NCBI GenBank assembly: GCA_902493345.1
Contig: CABUPM010000011.1
Span: 1-30,855 of the forward strand
From: an uncultured Eubacteriales bacterium
GTDB lineage: Bacteria > Bacillota > Clostridia > Lachnospirales > Bianqueaceae
Length of the DNA stretch: 30,855 nt
Direction: 5' to 3'
Positions 15,522-24,026 of the stretch are shown piece after piece; the stretch's first letter is position 1; every line of letters begins with the position of its first letter. A program made the position numbers and the translations under genes. A model generated the notes under the pieces. That model worked only from the letters and a program-made list of their open reading frames with translations, was not told the origin of the DNA and did no database searches.

Positions 15522-16469
15522 ATGACGATACAAAAGCGGATGATCCCGGAGCTTTTAAGCGGGGGAATCGTAGTAGTAGGCTTGGGACTGATCGGCGGAT
15601 CGATAGTGAGATCGCTTAGAGAGTATTCTGCGGAGTTCCGAATCTGTGCAGTGGACATCAAACCGGAACCTATCGAGCGGGCCCTGAAGGATCAGATGAT
15701 TGAAGACGGAACGGTAGAAGCGAACAGAGAGGAGACGGAGCGCCTGTTAGCGGAAAATCGTCTTATCATTCTGTCCATGTATCCGGCAGGCATGATGCGT
15801 TTCCTGGTGGAGCACGGCCATGCCCTGCAGCCGGGAACGGTAGTTATGGATATTTGCGGCCTTAAGGGCGGCTTTGTGGAAGAAGCCCAGCGCCTGATGC
15901 CGGACGGAGTCGAATTCATGGGTACCCATCCCATGGCAGGCCGGGAAAAAGTCGGATATGAAAACGGAGACGGAGAAATGTTTCTGGGAGCGACTTTTAT
16001 CATCACCCCGACGCAGAAGAATACGCGCAGGATCATTGACGGAATGTATGAGTTTGCCCGTGTATTGGGCTTTGCCCGTGTGCGCGAGGTCGATCCGGAT
16101 GAGCATGATCGCCTGATCGCGTATACAAGCCATATGCCCCATGTTTTGGCGTCTGTTTTGATGCAGGCGTGGCATGGCGGAGATGAGGTCAAGGCTTTTT
16201 CCGGCGGAAGCTTTCGAGATACAACGAGAATTGCCGATATCAATGAGGACCTATGGGCGGAGCTGTTTTTGCTGAATTCTCATGCGCTCTTGGATGCTCT
16301 GCGGGATTTTTCCATCTCCTTCGGAGAGTTTTTGTCCCTGATGGAAGCTTCGGATTACGAAGGACTGAAGGCATATCTGCAGCGTTCCGGCGATCGTAAG
16401 CGCACGTGGAATCGTGAGATCTCCAGGTCTGAGCTAGGGGGCAGAGGAGGCAAGGATGACAAGCAGTAA
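15522..16469 (+). CDS. tyrA: Prephenate dehydrogenase
   Basis: Oxidative decarboxylation of prephenate to 4-hydroxyphenylpyruvate, the tyrosine branch. The 315 residues start with an NAD-binding Rossmann motif VVGLGLIGGS (18-27) and contain GTHPMAGREKVG with the catalytic-type His136, followed by the helical dimerisation domain with IAYTSHMPHVLASVL and FRDTTRIA. There is no chorismate mutase domain at the start and no ACT domain at the end, so allosteric control by tyrosine through ACT is not expected. GAAGGGA stands ahead of the ATG. It is the first gene of the operon and overlaps aroA by 14 bases. Confidence 0.95.
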   Translation: MTIQKRMIPELLSGGIVVVGLGLIGGSIVRSLREYSAEFRICAVDIKPEPIERALKDQMIEDGTVEANREETERLLAENRLIILSMYPAGMMRFLVEHGHALQPGTVVMDICGLKGGFVEEAQRLMPDGVEFMGTHPMAGREKVGYENGDGEMFLGATFIITPTQKNTRRIIDGMYEFARVLGFARVREVDPDEHDRLIAYTSHMPHVLASVLMQAWHGGDEVKAFSGGSFRDTTRIADINEDLWAELFLLNSHALLDALRDFSISFGEFLSLMEASDYEGLKAYLQRSGDRKRTWNREISRSELGGRGGKDDKQ

Positions 16470-17733
16470 GCGTGTCCTGCCTTCTCTGCTCTCCGGAAGT
16501 CTTAGGATTCCTGCTTCCAAGAGTATTGCGCATCGGGCCGTAATCTGTGCGGCATTGGCGCATGGAACTTCCAGAATCCGCGGTCTTACCCTGTCTCAGG
16601 ACATTCAGGTGACGATGGAGTGTATGAAGGCTCTGGGCGCACAGATGCAATGGGAAGAAGACGTACTGGTAGTCCGAGGCGCAGCACAGACAGGAACATC
16701 CGTGACGGAGCTGTATTGCGGAGAATCCGGATCCACGCTTCGTTTTATGATTCCGATCGCGGCCGCGGTAGGCAGGCGTTTCCGATTGGACGGCGCGGGA
16801 AGATTGGGAGAGCGCCCTCTGGATATCTATGAAGAGGTTCTGCCGGAGCATGGCGTTTCCATGAATCGGGGTGAAAGGACGCTTCCGCTGGAGATCTCCG
16901 GCAAGCTTACCGGGGGTACGTACCGGGTGCGCGGAGATATCAGTTCCCAGTTCATTACAGGACTTCTGCTGGCATTGCCTCTTTTGGACGAGGATTCAGA
17001 GATTCGCCTCAGTACGCCTTTGGAATCGGAGCCGTATGTGCGTTTGACACTCTCGGCAATGGCGGCCTTTGGCGTTACGGCGGAACGGATTCCGGATGGC
17101 TACAGAATCCGGGGCGGTCAGAGCTATACGCCTTGTGAGTATACGGTGGAGGGGGATTTTTCCCAAGCGGCATTTATCGTGTGCGCGGCTTCTTTGGCAG
17201 CCGCTCCGGAGGGGGTATCGCTCCTGGGACTCAATCCGGCGACTTTGCAGGGGGATGCAGCCATTCTGGATATCGTCCGGGAGATGGGCGGTATATGGAA
17301 ATGGGACGGAGATCGTCTGGTCGTATATAAGGCGCGGCAGCTAAAAAACATTACCGTGGACGCGTCGCAGTGCCCGGATCTTGTGCCGGTGGTAGCCGCG
17401 CTGGGATGCTGTGCGCAGGGCGAGATGTATATTATTCATGCGGCAAGACTCCGTATCAAGGAGAGCGACCGGCTGAGCGCGGTCCATACAGAGTATGCCA
17501 AAATCGGAGCGAGTATTGAGGAGTCGGAGGATACACTCAGGATTACAGGCAGCCCGCAAGGCTATGAGGGCGGAGAGGCTGACAGCGAGAATGATCACCG
17601 TATGGCGATGTCTTTGGCTGTACTTGCTCAACATGCCCAAAATGGAATTCTGATTGGGGACGCCATGAGCGTTCGCAAGTCATGGCCGGAGTTCTGGCAG
17701 GATTATGCACGGATTGGAGGAAGCTATGAGTAA
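16456..17733 (+). CDS. aroA: 3-phosphoshikimate 1-carboxyvinyltransferase (EPSP synthase)
   Basis: Joins shikimate 3-phosphate and PEP to form EPSP in the cytoplasm. The 425 residues show the family motifs LRIPASKSIAHRA (Lys22, Ser23, Arg27), CGESGSTLRFMIP, GDISSQFITGLLLALP, EGDFSQAAF, RIKESDRLSAV and the final DHRMAMSLAV. The PEP-loop sequence at 88-98 differs from the GNAGTAMRP of the enteric enzymes: Thr97 and Pro101 of E. coli numbering correspond to Ser93 and Phe97. AGGAGG lies five bases before the ATG, inside the end of tyrA. It overlaps aroC by 8 bases. Confidence 0.97.
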   Translation: MTSSKRVLPSLLSGSLRIPASKSIAHRAVICAALAHGTSRIRGLTLSQDIQVTMECMKALGAQMQWEEDVLVVRGAAQTGTSVTELYCGESGSTLRFMIPIAAAVGRRFRLDGAGRLGERPLDIYEEVLPEHGVSMNRGERTLPLEISGKLTGGTYRVRGDISSQFITGLLLALPLLDEDSEIRLSTPLESEPYVRLTLSAMAAFGVTAERIPDGYRIRGGQSYTPCEYTVEGDFSQAAFIVCAASLAAAPEGVSLLGLNPATLQGDAAILDIVREMGGIWKWDGDRLVVYKARQLKNITVDASQCPDLVPVVAALGCCAQGEMYIIHAARLRIKESDRLSAVHTEYAKIGASIEESEDTLRITGSPQGYEGGEADSENDHRMAMSLAVLAQHAQNGILIGDAMSVRKSWPEFWQDYARIGGSYE

Positions 17734-18811
17734 TATCTATGGACGCAGTATCAAGGTCTCTATCTTCGGAGAGTCCCATGGCGCGGGAATCGGCGTGGTC
17801 ATTGACGGAATGGAATCGGGCTTGTCGCTCAATATGGAAGAAGTAAAACGGCAGATGGCCAGGCGGGCGCCGGGAGGAAGCCTGAGTACGCCCAGAAAAG
17901 AAGCGGATCAGGTGGAGATCTTAAGCGGAATTCGGAACGATGTGACCTGCGGAACACCGATCTGCGGCGTGATCTATAATCAGAATACCCGTTCCAAGGA
18001 CTATGATAAGACAAGGAGTCTTCTCCGTCCGTCGCATGCGGATTATACAGGGCATGTGAAATACCGAGGTTATGAGGATTACCGCGGCGGCGGGCATTTT
18101 TCCGGCAGGATTACCGCTCCGCTGGTGTTTGCGGGAGCGATCTGCCGACAGGCGCTGGAAGCACGGGGAATTCAGATTGGCAGCCATATCACAAAATTAT
18201 ACGACATCGAGGAGCGGCGGTTTGCGCAGGACGATCTGACAGCGGAGAAAATGAGCGCGCTCGGACAGGAGAGGCTTCCGCTGCTGCATCCGGAGAACGC
18301 GGAGCGAATCGCACAGCAGATTGAGAACGCGAGAAAAGAGTGCAATTCCCTGGGCGGAATTGTCGAGACCGCGCTTATCGGACTTCCGGCAGGACTGGGA
18401 GATCCCTTTTTCGATTCGATGGAGAGCCGCCTTGCGCAGATTCTCTTTTCTGTGCCGGCAGTCAAGGGCGTATCCTTTGGCGCGGGGTGGGAGTTCGCGG
18501 GGATGACAGGAGCACAGGCCAATGATCCGTACCGGCTTCGGGAGGGGCGCATCGAGACGGCGACCAATCATAACGGCGGGATCCTCGGCGGAATTACCAA
18601 TGGGATGCCGGTCGTCTTTCAGACGGTCATCAAGCCGACACCGTCGATCGCCAGGCCGCAGCAGACGGTCAACATGGATACGATGCAGGAAGAGACTCTG
18701 GAGATTACGGGGCGGCATGATCCGTGCATTATTCCAAGGGCCATTCCGGTTTTGGAGGCCGCGGCCATGATTGCGGTTTATGACGCGTGGAAGGAGGCGG
18801 GGAATCAATGA
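17726..18811 (+). CDS. aroC: Chorismate synthase
   Basis: Converts EPSP to chorismate using reduced FMN. With the start at 17726 the protein is 361 residues and begins MSNIYGRSIKVSIFGESHGAGIG, as expected for the family; an upstream in-frame ATG at 17705 lacks a good ribosome site and adds seven unrelated residues, while GGAGG lies five bases before 17726. Key motifs are GESHG (His18), RPSHADYTG (His104), YRGGGHFSGRITAPLVFAGA and the C-terminal GRHDPCIIPRAIPVLEAAAMIAV. No separate flavin reductase is adjacent, so reduced FMN must come from elsewhere in the cell. It overlaps pheA by 4 bases (ATGA). Confidence 0.97.
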   Translation: MSNIYGRSIKVSIFGESHGAGIGVVIDGMESGLSLNMEEVKRQMARRAPGGSLSTPRKEADQVEILSGIRNDVTCGTPICGVIYNQNTRSKDYDKTRSLLRPSHADYTGHVKYRGYEDYRGGGHFSGRITAPLVFAGAICRQALEARGIQIGSHITKLYDIEERRFAQDDLTAEKMSALGQERLPLLHPENAERIAQQIENARKECNSLGGIVETALIGLPAGLGDPFFDSMESRLAQILFSVPAVKGVSFGAGWEFAGMTGAQANDPYRLREGRIETATNHNGGILGGITNGMPVVFQTVIKPTPSIARPQQTVNMDTMQEETLEITGRHDPCIIPRAIPVLEAAAMIAVYDAWKEAGNQ

Positions 18812-19915
18812 CAGTCGATCTGGCAGAATCCAGAAAGAAAATCAATGAGATTGATCAGAAGATCGCGGACCTTTTTGATGAGCGGATTCGTGTGTCCACG
18901 GATGTTGCGAGGTATAAACAGGAAACCGGCAAGCCGATCTATGATCCGGAACGGGAAAAGCAGGTGATCGAGCGGATTCAGGAACGTTTTCCGCATAGGG
19001 ATGAGGAGTTCCGTCAGGCTTTAGGTGTTTTGTTCCAGACGATGATGGATCTCGGTAAGGAGCATCAGAGACGCACGATTGGCATGGAGAACAATCTTCG
19101 CACGGCCTATTACGGGGTTCCCGGTTCCTTTACGCATGAAGCCATGGAACAGTTTTTCGGAGCCTATACGGAAGCTGTAAATTATCTATCCTGTGAAGAG
19201 ATCTTCCAGGCAGTAGAAAAGGGTGAAGTGCGATATGGTGTGGTTCCCATTGAATTCCACAACAGGGATTATCAATGACGTTTATGATTGTCTGAGTAAA
19301 TATCCGTTGTACATCGTACGGGAAGGCGTGGTGGGAATTACGCAGAATCTTTTGGGAGTGCCGGGCGCGTCGCTTTCACAGATCCGTGAGGTCTATTCCC
19401 ATGCGCAGGGCTTTTCTCAATCTGAAAAGTTTTTCTCGGAGCATCCGGATTGGAATCTGGTTCCCTTCTTCAATACGGCACGGAGCGCGCAGCATGTGGC
19501 CGAGCTGCATGACCCCAGCAAAGCCTGTGTAGCGAGTCTGAAGGCGGCGCAGATCTATCACCTGGATGTGCTGCAAAAAGGGATTCAGGATAACGATCAA
19601 AATTTTACACGCTTTATTGTAGTGTCCAAGACGATGGAGGTCGCCAACGGCGCGGACAAGCTGAGTCTGTATATCAAGGTGTCTCATCAGCCGGGTACAT
19701 TGTACCGTGCGCTGGAGGTATTCTCCAAGCACCATCTGAATATGTTCAAGATTGAGTCCAGGCCCATTCAGAATCAGATCTGGGAGTACGGCTTCTTTAT
19801 CGATTTCACCGGCAATGTTGAGGATCCGGCGGTGATCGAGGCGCTCAGAGAGATTCGTCCGCTCTGTCTGGAGTGGAAGCTTTTGGGCAACTATGCGAGA
19901 CAGGTGCGCGGATGA
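18808..19915 (+). pseudogene. pheA: Bifunctional chorismate mutase/prephenate dehydratase, frameshifted
   Basis: The P-protein makes phenylpyruvate from chorismate through prephenate. The first frame (18808-19278) carries the AroQ chorismate mutase helices (residues about 5-95: SRKKINEIDQKIADLFDERI, KPIYDPEREKQV) and the start of prephenate dehydratase (YYGVPGSFTHEA). The second frame, one base on, carries NSTTGIINDVYD, the catalytic NFTRF, and an ACT domain with LYIKVSHQPGTLYRAL and IESRP, ending at 19915. The break is inside the conserved PIENS(T)TG motif: the bases ATTGAATTCC at about 19250-19259 read correctly if two bases (GA) are added. Restored, the protein would be 369 residues, the normal length. 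Everything on both sides is intact, so the lesion is recent or a sequencing error. The ATG overlaps the aroC stop; AAGGAGG is 10 bases upstream. Confidence 0.9.
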
Positions 19916-20400
19916 AGAAGGTAACGATCTATACGGATGGAGCCTGTCGAGGCAATCCGGGGCCGGGCGGATACGGCATTATTCTGGAATACACAAGAGA
20001 GGATGGACAGGTCTTCCGCAAAGAAGCATCGGCGGGTTACCGCAGAACCACCAACAATCGTATGGAAGTTCTGGCCGCCGTGACCGGACTTCGCATGCTG
20101 CGGGTGCCATGCGATATTACGCTGTATTCGGATTCGCAGTATCTGGTCAATGCCATGACAAAGGGTTGGGTACAGAAATGGCAGAGATTCGGGTGGTATA
20201 AGGATGCCAAACATAAGGAAAAGGCGAAGAACGCGGATCTTTGGCAGGCGCTTCTGGAAGCTTCTGCCATCCATAAAGTTGAATACCGCTGGGTCAAGGG
20301 ACACGCGGAAAATCCTTATAATAACCGGTGCGATGAGTTGGCGGTCGCTGCGGCATTGGGCGAAACACTTCTGGAGGATGTCGAGTATAAGGAGGGCTGA
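19912..20400 (+). CDS. rnhA: Ribonuclease HI
   Basis: Degrades the RNA strand of RNA-DNA hybrids in the cytoplasm. The 162 residues contain the full active site: Asp9 in YTDGACRGNPGPGGYG, Glu52 in NNRMEVLAA, Asp74 in LYSDSQYLVNA, His131 and Asp141 in WVKGHAENPYNNRCDELA. The basic handle GWVQKWQRFGWYKDAKHKEK is present. I chose the ATG at 19912, which overlaps the pheA stop by 4 bases and gives the family start; the frame is open further upstream but that part is pheA. A repair/replication enzyme ending an aromatic amino-acid operon is an unexpected neighbour, probably a case of loose operon membership. Confidence 0.96.
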   Translation: MKKVTIYTDGACRGNPGPGGYGIILEYTREDGQVFRKEASAGYRRTTNNRMEVLAAVTGLRMLRVPCDITLYSDSQYLVNAMTKGWVQKWQRFGWYKDAKHKEKAKNADLWQALLEASAIHKVEYRWVKGHAENPYNNRCDELAVAAALGETLLEDVEYKEG

Positions 20401-20403
20401 GCT

Positions 20404-22422
20404 ATGAATTTTGACGGTCATAGCAGAGAGTTTGAAGGATATTGGATCACTTGTGCGGATTTTTCCGAAAGAGAGCCTGTGAATGTGTTTCATCGGCAGC
20501 TGGACAGAAAAGAGCTTCCGCAGGAGACCCATCCGAACCGGCATATTCTGTTCCGAAAAGAGTTTTCGATAGAGGATTGTGAAGAGGCTGTACTTTATAT
20601 CACGGCTGACGATTACTACAAATTGTATATTAACGGACAGTATGTAACACAGGGACCGGCTCCGGGATATCCATGGCATTATTATTATAATCGGGTGGAT
20701 GTGAGAAAGTATCTTCAGCCGGGGCGAAATGTGATCGCAGTCCATACGTATTACCAGGGACTGATCAATCGGGTATGGGTAAGCGGTGACGGCAGGCATG
20801 GCCTTATATTTGATCTTGTATGTGACGGTCAGGTTCTCGTCAAGAGTGATACATCCGTCCGATGCCGGGATCACAGCGGTTATCGGAGTCTTGGTACGAC
20901 GGGATACCAGACACAGTTTTTGGAATGCTATGACAGCCGGGCGGAGGAAACAGATTTTGCCGCGCCTTTGTATGACGACAGTGCGTGGGAGCAGTCGCGT
21001 AGGCGTGGAAATATGGATGTGGAGCTCTATGAACAGCCGAGCCATTCTCTTGTAATAGATGATATCCCGCCGGTTCTTCTGGAGGAACGCTCTCCTGGAG
21101 AATTCTTTGCCGATTTCGGCGGGGGCTATGTGGGTGATATGACGCTGAAGGTGCGCGGAACCGAAGGAAGCAAGGTGATTCTCCACTATGGTCAGGAGTT
21201 GAATGAGGACGGAAGCGTTCGATATGAGTTGCGGGCCAATTGCCGATATGAGGAGGAATGGATCCTCTCCGGCGAGTGGGATACACTGAATAATTTTGAT
21301 TATAAGTCTTTCCGGTACGCACAGTTCTTATTGCCCGAGGGAGCCGAGCTGGACGCAGACTCTGTGCGCCTTCGCGCCAGACATTATCCTTTCCGGCAAA
21401 AGGCGCGTTGCGAAAGTCAGGATCCAGAGCTGCGCAAGATCTGGGATCTATGTGTACGCTCCCTTCACTATGGTGCGCAGGAAGGCCTGATGGACTGCAT
21501 GGAACGGGAAAAGGGAATGTATCTGGGTGACGGATGCTTTACAACTACGTCTTACGCGGTTTTGACCGGAGATCTCACACTGATGGAGAAATTGATCGAT
21601 GATATTCTCTACAGCAGCAAGATTACTCCGGGACTTATGACCTGCGCTTCCTGTTCTTTTATGCAGGAGATCGCGGATTATTGTCTGATGCTGCCGGAGC
21701 TCCTCTGGGTGCATCAAAACTTAAGCCAGGACACAGAATATACGAGACGAAGATACCCTGTTGTCTGCGGTATGATGCGGTATTTTCGCGAGCATTACAG
21801 CGATGCCGATGGAATGCTGGGCGGACTGGATAAATGGTGCGTAGTGGAATGGCCCAATTCCGCCAGAGACGGATATGATTTTGATCTGACAGAAGGTAAG
21901 GTTGTCCCGGGAATCCATAATGCCATCAATGCCTATTATGTGATGGCTGCCCAGACGATGGAACGCCTGGCAGATCTTTTGGGGACAGAGGCGCCTTTTG
22001 AGAGCAGACCTCTAAAAGACGCGTACATTCGGATTTTCTGGGATCCGGAAAAAAAGCTGTTCCGGGATCGTCCGGGATCGGAGCATTGCAGTCTTCCCTC
22101 CAATGCGTTGGCGCTTCTGGGCGGGTTCTGTCCGGAGGAGGAGAATGTCATTGATCTGATTCGGAGCAAACGTCTGACCTCGGCCATGTTTTTTATCAGT
22201 ATGCCGATTCTGGCAGGTCTCCTGCGCTCAGGCCATCAAGATCTGGTTTTGGAGCTGACGCGAGATCCGGGAGCCTGGAGACGGATGATTTCCGATGGCG
22301 CGACGACGACCTGGGAAGGCTGGGGACGGGATTCCAAGTGGAACACCTCGCTGTTTCATCTGGCCTTTGTGTACCCGATTCTGTTCCTGACAGACTGGGG
22401 CATGGAAAAGGTTCTGCTGTAA
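20404..22422 (+). CDS. GH78 family alpha-L-rhamnosidase-like glycosidase
   Basis: A 672-residue protein with the architecture of alpha-L-rhamnosidases: an N-terminal beta-sandwich (about 45-220, with FRKEFSIEDCEEAVLYITADDYYKLYINGQ split over two strands), a second sandwich (about 230-325), and an (alpha/alpha)6 barrel from about 335. The catalytic set keeps the GH78 spacing: Asp364, Glu369 and Asp376 in the segment starting DCMEREKG, matching Asp567, Glu572 and Asp579 of Bacillus RhaB, and Glu638 in TTTWEGWG, matching Glu841. There is no signal peptide, so it is probably cytoplasmic. It is shorter than many GH78 enzymes (800-1000 residues). AAGGAGG precedes the ATG. Its sugar may not be rhamnose, since distant GH78 members are poorly characterised. 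No sugar uptake genes are adjacent. Confidence 0.87.
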   Translation: MNFDGHSREFEGYWITCADFSEREPVNVFHRQLDRKELPQETHPNRHILFRKEFSIEDCEEAVLYITADDYYKLYINGQYVTQGPAPGYPWHYYYNRVDVRKYLQPGRNVIAVHTYYQGLINRVWVSGDGRHGLIFDLVCDGQVLVKSDTSVRCRDHSGYRSLGTTGYQTQFLECYDSRAEETDFAAPLYDDSAWEQSRRRGNMDVELYEQPSHSLVIDDIPPVLLEERSPGEFFADFGGGYVGDMTLKVRGTEGSKVILHYGQELNEDGSVRYELRANCRYEEEWILSGEWDTLNNFDYKSFRYAQFLLPEGAELDADSVRLRARHYPFRQKARCESQDPELRKIWDLCVRSLHYGAQEGLMDCMEREKGMYLGDGCFTTTSYAVLTGDLTLMEKLIDDILYSSKITPGLMTCASCSFMQEIADYCLMLPELLWVHQNLSQDTEYTRRRYPVVCGMMRYFREHYSDADGMLGGLDKWCVVEWPNSARDGYDFDLTEGKVVPGIHNAINAYYVMAAQTMERLADLLGTEAPFESRPLKDAYIRIFWDPEKKLFRDRPGSEHCSLPSNALALLGGFCPEEENVIDLIRSKRLTSAMFFISMPILAGLLRSGHQDLVLELTRDPGAWRRMISDGATTTWEGWGRDSKWNTSLFHLAFVYPILFLTDWGMEKVLL

Positions 22423-22459
22423 AGGGAAGAGGCATATACTCCCAGACGGGGGTGGAAGA

Positions 22460-23095
22460 ATGAAAAAGGATAGAAGCCTTCGGCATCGGATCGCCGGAGG
22501 CTTTTTGTATCTTGGACTAACAGCTGTTTGCGGAATATGGATGAGGGGATTTTGTATTCGCGTTATGCCGGAGAATCCGTTTCTGCAGGAGGGACGGATG
22601 GCTCTGGGGCTGGTGCGGGAAGCCGCCTTGGCAGAGATTCGCCGGATGCCCTATCGATTGCGCGATGGAAAACGAATCGTTTATGAGGACAGTTTTCTTG
22701 CCGAGAGAACCTATGGGGGGCAGCGCAAGCATTATGGTACGGATCTGATGGATCTAGACAATACACCGGGCGAAATCCCGATATATTCTATGACTTATGG
22801 CAGGGTGAGCCGGATGGGATGGAACGAGAAGGGAGGCTGGCGGGTTGGCGTCACATCCTCCGCCGGTATTTATTACTATTACGCGCATCTGGCGTCTTAT
22901 GCCGAGAATCTGCATGTGGGAGATTTTGTAGAGCCTGGCAGCCTCCTGGGATATATGGGCGATTCCGGATATGGAACGGAGGGGACGACAGGTCAGTTCG
23001 CGACGCATCTGCATCTGGGGATCCAGGCGTATCCGGAAGCCGGGGATGTGGGGTGGATCAATCCGTATCCCTTTTTGCGGGGAAAAAAGAGTTGA
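22460..23095 (+). CDS. Membrane-anchored M23 family metallopeptidase
   Basis: A 211-residue LytM-like zinc peptidase that probably cuts peptidoglycan cross-bridges or stem peptides outside the cell. Zinc ligands fit the family: His91 and Asp95 in HYGTDLMD, and His185 in the HLH motif (THLHLGI, with His183 as partner); His143 in YYAHLASY is the other active-site histidine. A hydrophobic segment at about residues 11-28 is an anchor or signal peptide. GGGGGTGGAAG precedes the ATG and may also pair with ACTCCC at 22438-22443. A TATACT lies at 22435-22440, but the -35 (TTCTGC) is poor, so a local promoter is uncertain. Its TGA stop is inside the -35 box of the metF promoter. Confidence 0.92.
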   Translation: MKKDRSLRHRIAGGFLYLGLTAVCGIWMRGFCIRVMPENPFLQEGRMALGLVREAALAEIRRMPYRLRDGKRIVYEDSFLAERTYGGQRKHYGTDLMDLDNTPGEIPIYSMTYGRVSRMGWNEKGGWRVGVTSSAGIYYYYAHLASYAENLHVGDFVEPGSLLGYMGDSGYGTEGTTGQFATHLHLGIQAYPEAGDVGWINPYPFLRGKKS

Positions 23096-23121
23096 CAGAG
23101 TACCCGCGAAAAAGTTATAAT
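23092..23121 (+). promoter_or_regulatory. Sigma-A promoter for metF-metH
   Basis: -35 TTGACA (23092-23097), 18-base spacer, -10 TATAAT (23116-23121). The stop TGA of the M23 gene is 23093-23095, inside the -35. The leader to metF is only about 25 bases, too short for an S-box or T-box riboswitch. Confidence 0.85.
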
Positions 23122-23152
23122 GTGAGAAAACTTTTACTGAGGAGATAGAAGA

Positions 23153-24016
23153 ATGAAGATTGATCAATTATTTCAGGATGGGAAAATAACATTATCTTTT
23201 GAGGTGTTTCCTCCGAAGACAACCGATAAATTAGAGAGTGTCAAGGCAGCGACGGAGAAGATTGCGGCGCTGCATCCGTCTTTTATGAGTGTAACCTACG
23301 GCGCGGGCGGCGGAACCAGCGATTATACGACGGCAATCGCGCAGAATATACAGAATACAGAACATGTGCCGACACTCGCGCATCTGACCTGTGTCTCTTC
23401 CAGTCAGGAGAAGATCGATCAACAGCTTCAGCTCCTGCAGAACAATGGAATTGAGAATATCATGGCGCTTCGCGGAGACATTCCGGAAGGAGCCCTTCCG
23501 CAGGAGGCGTGGAGTTTCCGGCACGCGTCCGAGCTGATCCGTCATATCAAAGAATATGGGGATTTTTGTGTCGGCGGCGCCTGTTATCCGGAAGGCCATC
23601 CGGAATCGGCCAACCAGCGGGAGGATATTCAGAATCTAAAGAAAAAGGTAGAAGCCGGGTGCGACTTTCTGACGACGCAGATGTTTTTTGATAACAACAT
23701 CCTCTATAATTTCTTCTATAAGATCCGTGAAGCCGGGATTACAGTTCCGGTGGTAGCAGGAATCATGCCTGTTACCAATGGACGGCAGATCGCGAGAATC
23801 TGCCGGATCTCAGGCAATACCTTGCCGCCGCGTTTTAAGCAGATTATCGACCGCTTTGCGGATCGTCCGGCCGCGATGAAGCAGGCAGGAATCGCGTTCG
23901 CGACGGAGCAGATCATCGATCTTTTGGCCAACGGAGTGAATCACATCCATGTGTATTCGATGAATAAGCCGGATGTAGCGCGCGAGATTCAGGACAATCT
24001 GTCCGAGATCCTATAA
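23153..24016 (+). CDS. metF: 5,10-methylenetetrahydrofolate reductase
   Basis: Reduces 5,10-methylene-THF to 5-methyl-THF, the methyl donor for methionine synthase. The 287 residues form the single flavin barrel domain seen in bacterial enzymes: SFEVFPPKT with the catalytic-type Glu17, FMSVTYGAGGG, THLTCVSSS-like AHLTCVSSSQEKIDQQL, NIMALRGDIP, GGACYPEGHPES, and FLTTQMFFDN followed by GIMPVTN. GAGGAG is 9 bases before the ATG. It is separated from metH by 10 bases, so the two steps of methyl transfer are co-expressed. An NADH or ferredoxin-dependent electron supply cannot be told from sequence. Confidence 0.97.
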   Translation: MKIDQLFQDGKITLSFEVFPPKTTDKLESVKAATEKIAALHPSFMSVTYGAGGGTSDYTTAIAQNIQNTEHVPTLAHLTCVSSSQEKIDQQLQLLQNNGIENIMALRGDIPEGALPQEAWSFRHASELIRHIKEYGDFCVGGACYPEGHPESANQREDIQNLKKKVEAGCDFLTTQMFFDNNILYNFFYKIREAGITVPVVAGIMPVTNGRQIARICRISGNTLPPRFKQIIDRFADRPAAMKQAGIAFATEQIIDLLANGVNHIHVYSMNKPDVAREIQDNLSEIL

Positions 24017-24026
24017 GGAGGATTCT

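Noticed and set aside
19240..19262. Programmed ribosomal frameshifting as an explanation for the pheA break.
   Set aside because: No slippery heptamer, internal Shine-Dalgarno or following stem-loop is evident, and two bases of the conserved motif are simply missing.
19891..21186. A 431-codon minus-strand open frame across rnhA and the GH78 gene.
   Set aside because: It spans two clearly real genes on the other strand and shows no motif; codon bias of the real genes creates it.
22430..22459. A local promoter and SD-covering hairpin ahead of the M23 gene.
   Set aside because: TATACT is good but the -35 matches poorly, and the six-pair ACTCCC/GGGGGT stem needs a wobble pair. Too weak to list as a feature.
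23098..23152. A SAM or T-box riboswitch before metF.
   Set aside because: The promoter is only about 30 bases from the start codon, which leaves no room for a structured leader.
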